Under the pieces are notes generated by a model, which worked only from the letters and a program-made list of their open reading frames with translations, made no database searches and was not told where the DNA came from. This document shows positions 61,986 to 64,000 of a stretch of DNA of 64,000 nt, piece after piece (the stretch's first letter is position 1; each line of letters opens with the position of its first letter). The translations under genes were made by a program, and so were the position numbers. This DNA comes from Gammaproteobacteria bacterium (lineage in GTDB: Bacteria; Pseudomonadota; Gammaproteobacteria; Xanthomonadales; SZUA-36), in the NCBI GenBank assembly GCA_030431095.1, contig JAUIJU010000005.1, positions 1-64,000 of the forward strand. Direction: 5' to 3'.

Positions 61986-62522
61986 ATGCTCGATACCCTG
62001 CGCATCAAGGACCTGGAACAGGTTCGCCTGCTGGCTGACCCGCTCAAGCTGAAACTGATCCAGGCATTTGCCGACGGACCGCGGACCACGGGGGACGTGG
62101 CGAAGGAACTCGGCGAAAACCTTACCCGGCTGTACCGTCACGTCGACGCGCTGCAGCAGGCCGGACTGATCGAAGTGGTGAAAGAGAAACGCAAGCGCGG
62201 TGCGGTGGAGCGCACTTTCCAGGCCGTGGCCAGACGCTTCGAAGTGGACCGGCGTCTGTTTGTCGGCGAGGAGGAACTTGGCGAGGCCGCGCGTGAGCTG
62301 GTGCGCGCCGGCGAGGAGGAACTGCTGGAAGCCCTGGGTCGTGAAGCGGCCGAATCGATGTTTCTCCGCCTGCGCATCCGCGCCACGCCGGAACGCCTGG
62401 CGCAGCTGCGCAGGGCGTTGGAGGGCTGGCTGGAAGACGCGCAATCCATGGACGAGCCGGAGGCCGGTGAGACCACCGAGGAGGCGGTGGCGCTGGTCTC
62501 GTTCTATCATGTGCGCGACTGA
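61986..62522 (+). CDS. ArsR-like winged-helix transcriptional regulator
   Basis: A 178-residue protein. Residues about 10-75 are a winged-helix domain of the ArsR/HTH_20 type (VRLLADPLKLKLIQAFADGPRTT, DVAKELGENLTRLYRHVDAL, EVVKEKRKRGAVERTFQ). The rest is a long helical effector or dimerisation region (GEAARELVRAGEEELLEAL) with no cysteine pair of metal-sensing ArsR proteins, so it is not a metal sensor. The gene is divergent from a CPBP protease and faces a tandem palindromic operator that it probably binds. ATG 61986 follows GAGGAAGAG at about 12 nt. The gene 19 nt downstream may be co-transcribed with it. Confidence 0.86.
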   Translation: MLDTLRIKDLEQVRLLADPLKLKLIQAFADGPRTTGDVAKELGENLTRLYRHVDALQQAGLIEVVKEKRKRGAVERTFQAVARRFEVDRRLFVGEEELGEAARELVRAGEEELLEALGREAAESMFLRLRIRATPERLAQLRRALEGWLEDAQSMDEPEAGETTEEAVALVSFYHVRD

Positions 62523-62541
62523 GTGAACAGGCAGGGTGACG

Positions 62542-63156
62542 ATGGGACAGTGGATCAGGAACAACCTCGTGCTGGTCGCGGGAATCCTGCTGCCGGTGCT
62601 GCTGGTGGTGGGGTTCGGGTTGTTGCAGACCCTGCCGCGTGCGATTACGGTACCGCCGCAGCACGATTTCCTGGTGGTGGGCTATTCCTACCCGTCCGGT
62701 GACGCCGACCCGTCGGCCATTCAGTTCGATGTGCGTGATGGGCGATTGCGAGCCCGCTTACTGCCGCAGGGCGAGGCGCCCGACCGGCGGTACCGGCAAC
62801 GGGCCCGACTCTATCGATACCGGGTCGGGGACGGCGTGTTCGACGAGATTCCCTTCGATCCTCCATCACTGGAGGACCCGCCCGACGAAGCCGTAACCTT
62901 TCCCATAACGGGTGTGCAGGCGCTGTCCCTGTCCGCCGACGCCCGCTCCCCGGACGGCTACGTGTTCGAGTATGCCGGGCACCGCAGCGGGGGGCTGTTG
63001 GGCGAAATGTTTGGCATGGGCCGTCGTGGCAGCCCCTGGGTGCTGCGACGTGACAGCGCCCGGCACGAATTGCCCCGTCCGCCCGCGGAGCCGTTTCATT
63101 ACGGGAATGATGTCGAGTTCCTGGCTTGGGTGCTGACAGACCCGGTGATGCGGTGA
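62542..63156 (+). CDS. Membrane-anchored protein of unknown function
   Basis: A 204-residue protein; ATG 62542 is preferred over the track's GTG two codons earlier. One transmembrane segment lies near the N-terminus (NLVLVAGILLPVLLVVGFGLL), then a soluble, probably periplasmic, beta-rich domain follows (HDFLVVGYSYPSGDADPSAIQ, FPITGVQALSLSADARSPD, GYVFEYAGHRSGG). I do not recognise a family. Its stop overlaps the GTG start of the next membrane-protein gene (GTGA), so the two are coupled, and both follow the ArsR-like regulator gene. Confidence 0.7.
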   Translation: MGQWIRNNLVLVAGILLPVLLVVGFGLLQTLPRAITVPPQHDFLVVGYSYPSGDADPSAIQFDVRDGRLRARLLPQGEAPDRRYRQRARLYRYRVGDGVFDEIPFDPPSLEDPPDEAVTFPITGVQALSLSADARSPDGYVFEYAGHRSGGLLGEMFGMGRRGSPWVLRRDSARHELPRPPAEPFHYGNDVEFLAWVLTDPVMR

Positions 63157-64000
63157 GCCCTGTTTCCCCACCGGCCGGAATTCGCGAAGAGGCCTTGGCG
63201 GAAATTGTCCGCCTGGTGCGGGCCCACGGCCTGGGCGCGGACGAGATCAACCGGGCGCTCGAATCCGTGAACGCGGCGCACGCGCCCGCCCGGCAGGCCA
63301 GCTCGGTGTTGGCGCGGGTCCTGGCCTATCTCGGTGGCATCCTGGTGTTGGCGGGCCTTTCGCTGTTCATTGGCTTGCAGTGGGAAGCGTTCACGCCGGC
63401 CACCCGGGTGCTGGTGACGCTCGGCGCCGGTTTCGCCGTGTACCTGTTCGCCGTGGCGGCCACCACCGACCCGCGGTTCGAGCGCGTGGTGACTCCCCTG
63501 ATGCTGGTCGCGGCCCTGCTGCAACCCGTTGGGATCCTGGTGCTGCTGGACGAGATCGCCGCCGGCGGTGAGCCGGAACACGGGCTGTTGTTCATGTGCG
63601 GCGTGATGTTCACTCAGCAGTTCCTGACCTTCCTGTCGAAGCGCCGAACCGTGCTGCTGTTCGTCTCCCTGTTCTTTGGGGCCGCGGGGTTCGGCACGGC
63701 CTGTGACCTGATGGGGGCGAAACCGGACATCATCATGCTGTCGCTCGGTGCCGGGCTGGTGCTAATGACCATGGCGCTGGAACGCACGCCCCATCGCGCG
63801 ATCACGCCGTTCTGGTACCTGGCCGGCTCGGTGCTGTTCCTGTCCGGCGCGTTCTCGCTGCTGGAACGGACCCGCCTGGAGATCGTGTTCTTCGGCCTGG
63901 CGGCGGGCGTGATGTATCTGGGTGCAGTGCTGGGCAGCCGCGTGATGCTGTTCGTCAGCGTTCTGGCCCTGACCGGTTTCACCGGATACTACTTCCAGGA
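63153..64000 (+). CDS. DUF2157-like polytopic membrane protein, partial (3' end outside window)
   Basis: The frame opens with GTG 63153, overlapping the previous stop, and continues without a stop to the right edge (282 codons). It is absent from the ORF track, probably because it has no stop in the window. A short cytoplasmic N-terminus (EEALAEIVRLVRAHGLGADEINRALE) precedes a run of hydrophobic segments beginning SSVLARVLAYLGGILVLAGLSLFIGL. This matches the start of DUF2157/DUF4401-type membrane proteins, where the first segment is preceded by exactly this kind of helix. It has at least six segments in view. Function unknown. Confidence 0.72.
   Translation, partial: MSPVSPPAGIREEALAEIVRLVRAHGLGADEINRALESVNAAHAPARQASSVLARVLAYLGGILVLAGLSLFIGLQWEAFTPATRVLVTLGAGFAVYLFAVAATTDPRFERVVTPLMLVAALLQPVGILVLLDEIAAGGEPEHGLLFMCGVMFTQQFLTFLSKRRTVLLFVSLFFGAAGFGTACDLMGAKPDIIMLSLGAGLVLMTMALERTPHRAITPFWYLAGSVLFLSGAFSLLERTRLEIVFFGLAAGVMYLGAVLGSRVMLFVSVLALTGFTGYYFQ

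Noticed and set aside
61986-62522. Metal-responsive ArsR repressor
   Set aside because: No cysteine pair or metal-binding motif is visible in the protein and no metal resistance gene is adjacent.
1-64000. tRNA, rRNA, CRISPR arrays, insertion sequences, phage genes
   Set aside because: Looked for cloverleaf-like stretches, regularly spaced repeats, transposase or integrase motifs and terminal inverted repeats; none found.

Overview
The window is a 64 kb stretch of GC-rich, gene-dense bacterial chromosome. Coding sequence covers almost all of it. I see no tRNA, rRNA, CRISPR array, insertion sequence, prophage or integrase. Gene families (periplasmic KatG, RdsA/BaiN flavoprotein, DUF3579, RarA, M2 peptidyl-dipeptidase, WYDP...GEG repeat proteins) suggest a gammaproteobacterium, perhaps near Xanthomonadales/Wenzhouxiangellaceae. 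That placement is inference from gene content only. Start/stop overlaps (ATGA, GTGA, TTGA) are very common, so many neighbours are probably co-transcribed.

Layout. 1-2.3 kb (minus): a GMC oxidoreductase cut by the window edge and a secreted DUF1080 protein, together a likely 3-keto-glycoside pair. 2.4-6.9 kb (plus): an overlapping run of a cytosolic substrate-binding-like protein, phosphate acetyltransferase (pta, with no ackA nearby), a fucosyltransferase-like enzyme and a methyltransferase-like protein. 7-10.4 kb: a possible frameshifted small exported protein, a YfbK-like VWA lipoprotein and an RdsA/BaiN flavoprotein. 10.5-14.2 kb: a GntP-type transporter divergent from a gluconate-2-dehydrogenase subunit 3-like/GMC pair. 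14.3-15.7 kb: a CBS protein, a DUF3579 protein and a small secreted RNPFLR-repeat protein.

16-21.2 kb: a tight four-gene operon. It encodes a DevB-like membrane fusion protein, a DevC-like permease, an ABC ATPase fused to a GAF domain, and a cyclic-nucleotide-binding/patatin phospholipase. This is one of the two most interesting units here. 21.2-25.5 kb (minus): exported catalase-peroxidase and an M2 dipeptidase. 25.7-30.1 kb: a GPH-family sugar symporter, a GH43 glycosidase, a CmoB-like methyltransferase and a membrane-anchored GST. 30.1-37.3 kb (minus): formate-THF ligase, several secreted unknowns, a sialidase-like beta-propeller, RarA and OsmC.

37.5-43.6 kb (plus): an APC permease, an aldo-keto reductase/RidA-like fusion, a peptidoglycan-binding/CHAP protein, and a large exported protein. 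In that last protein the caspase-like Cys motif precedes the His motif, so a circularly permuted caspase fold is possible. It also carries two C-terminal WYDP...GEG modules. The same modules end the beta-lactamase-like hydrolase at 48.7-50.7 kb, so they look like an accessory module shared by exported enzymes. 43.7-55.8 kb: mixed secreted or membrane proteins, a DAO-type oxidoreductase, a methyltransferase with regulatory domain, 6-phosphogluconate dehydrogenase, a large polytopic membrane protein, a retropepsin-like protein and an EF-hand protein. 56-59 kb: a divergent FAH-family/YjhG-type pentonate dehydratase pair. 59-64 kb: a lipoprotein, a DUF3137 protein, a CPBP protease divergent from an ArsR-like regulator across a striking tandem operator, and two membrane proteins, the last cut by the window edge.

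Taken together, many genes point to sugar and sugar-acid oxidation (two GMC enzymes, DUF1080, GntP, GH43, GPH symporter, xylonate-type dehydratase, FAH, 6PGDH). The others lean towards envelope functions and exported enzymes.
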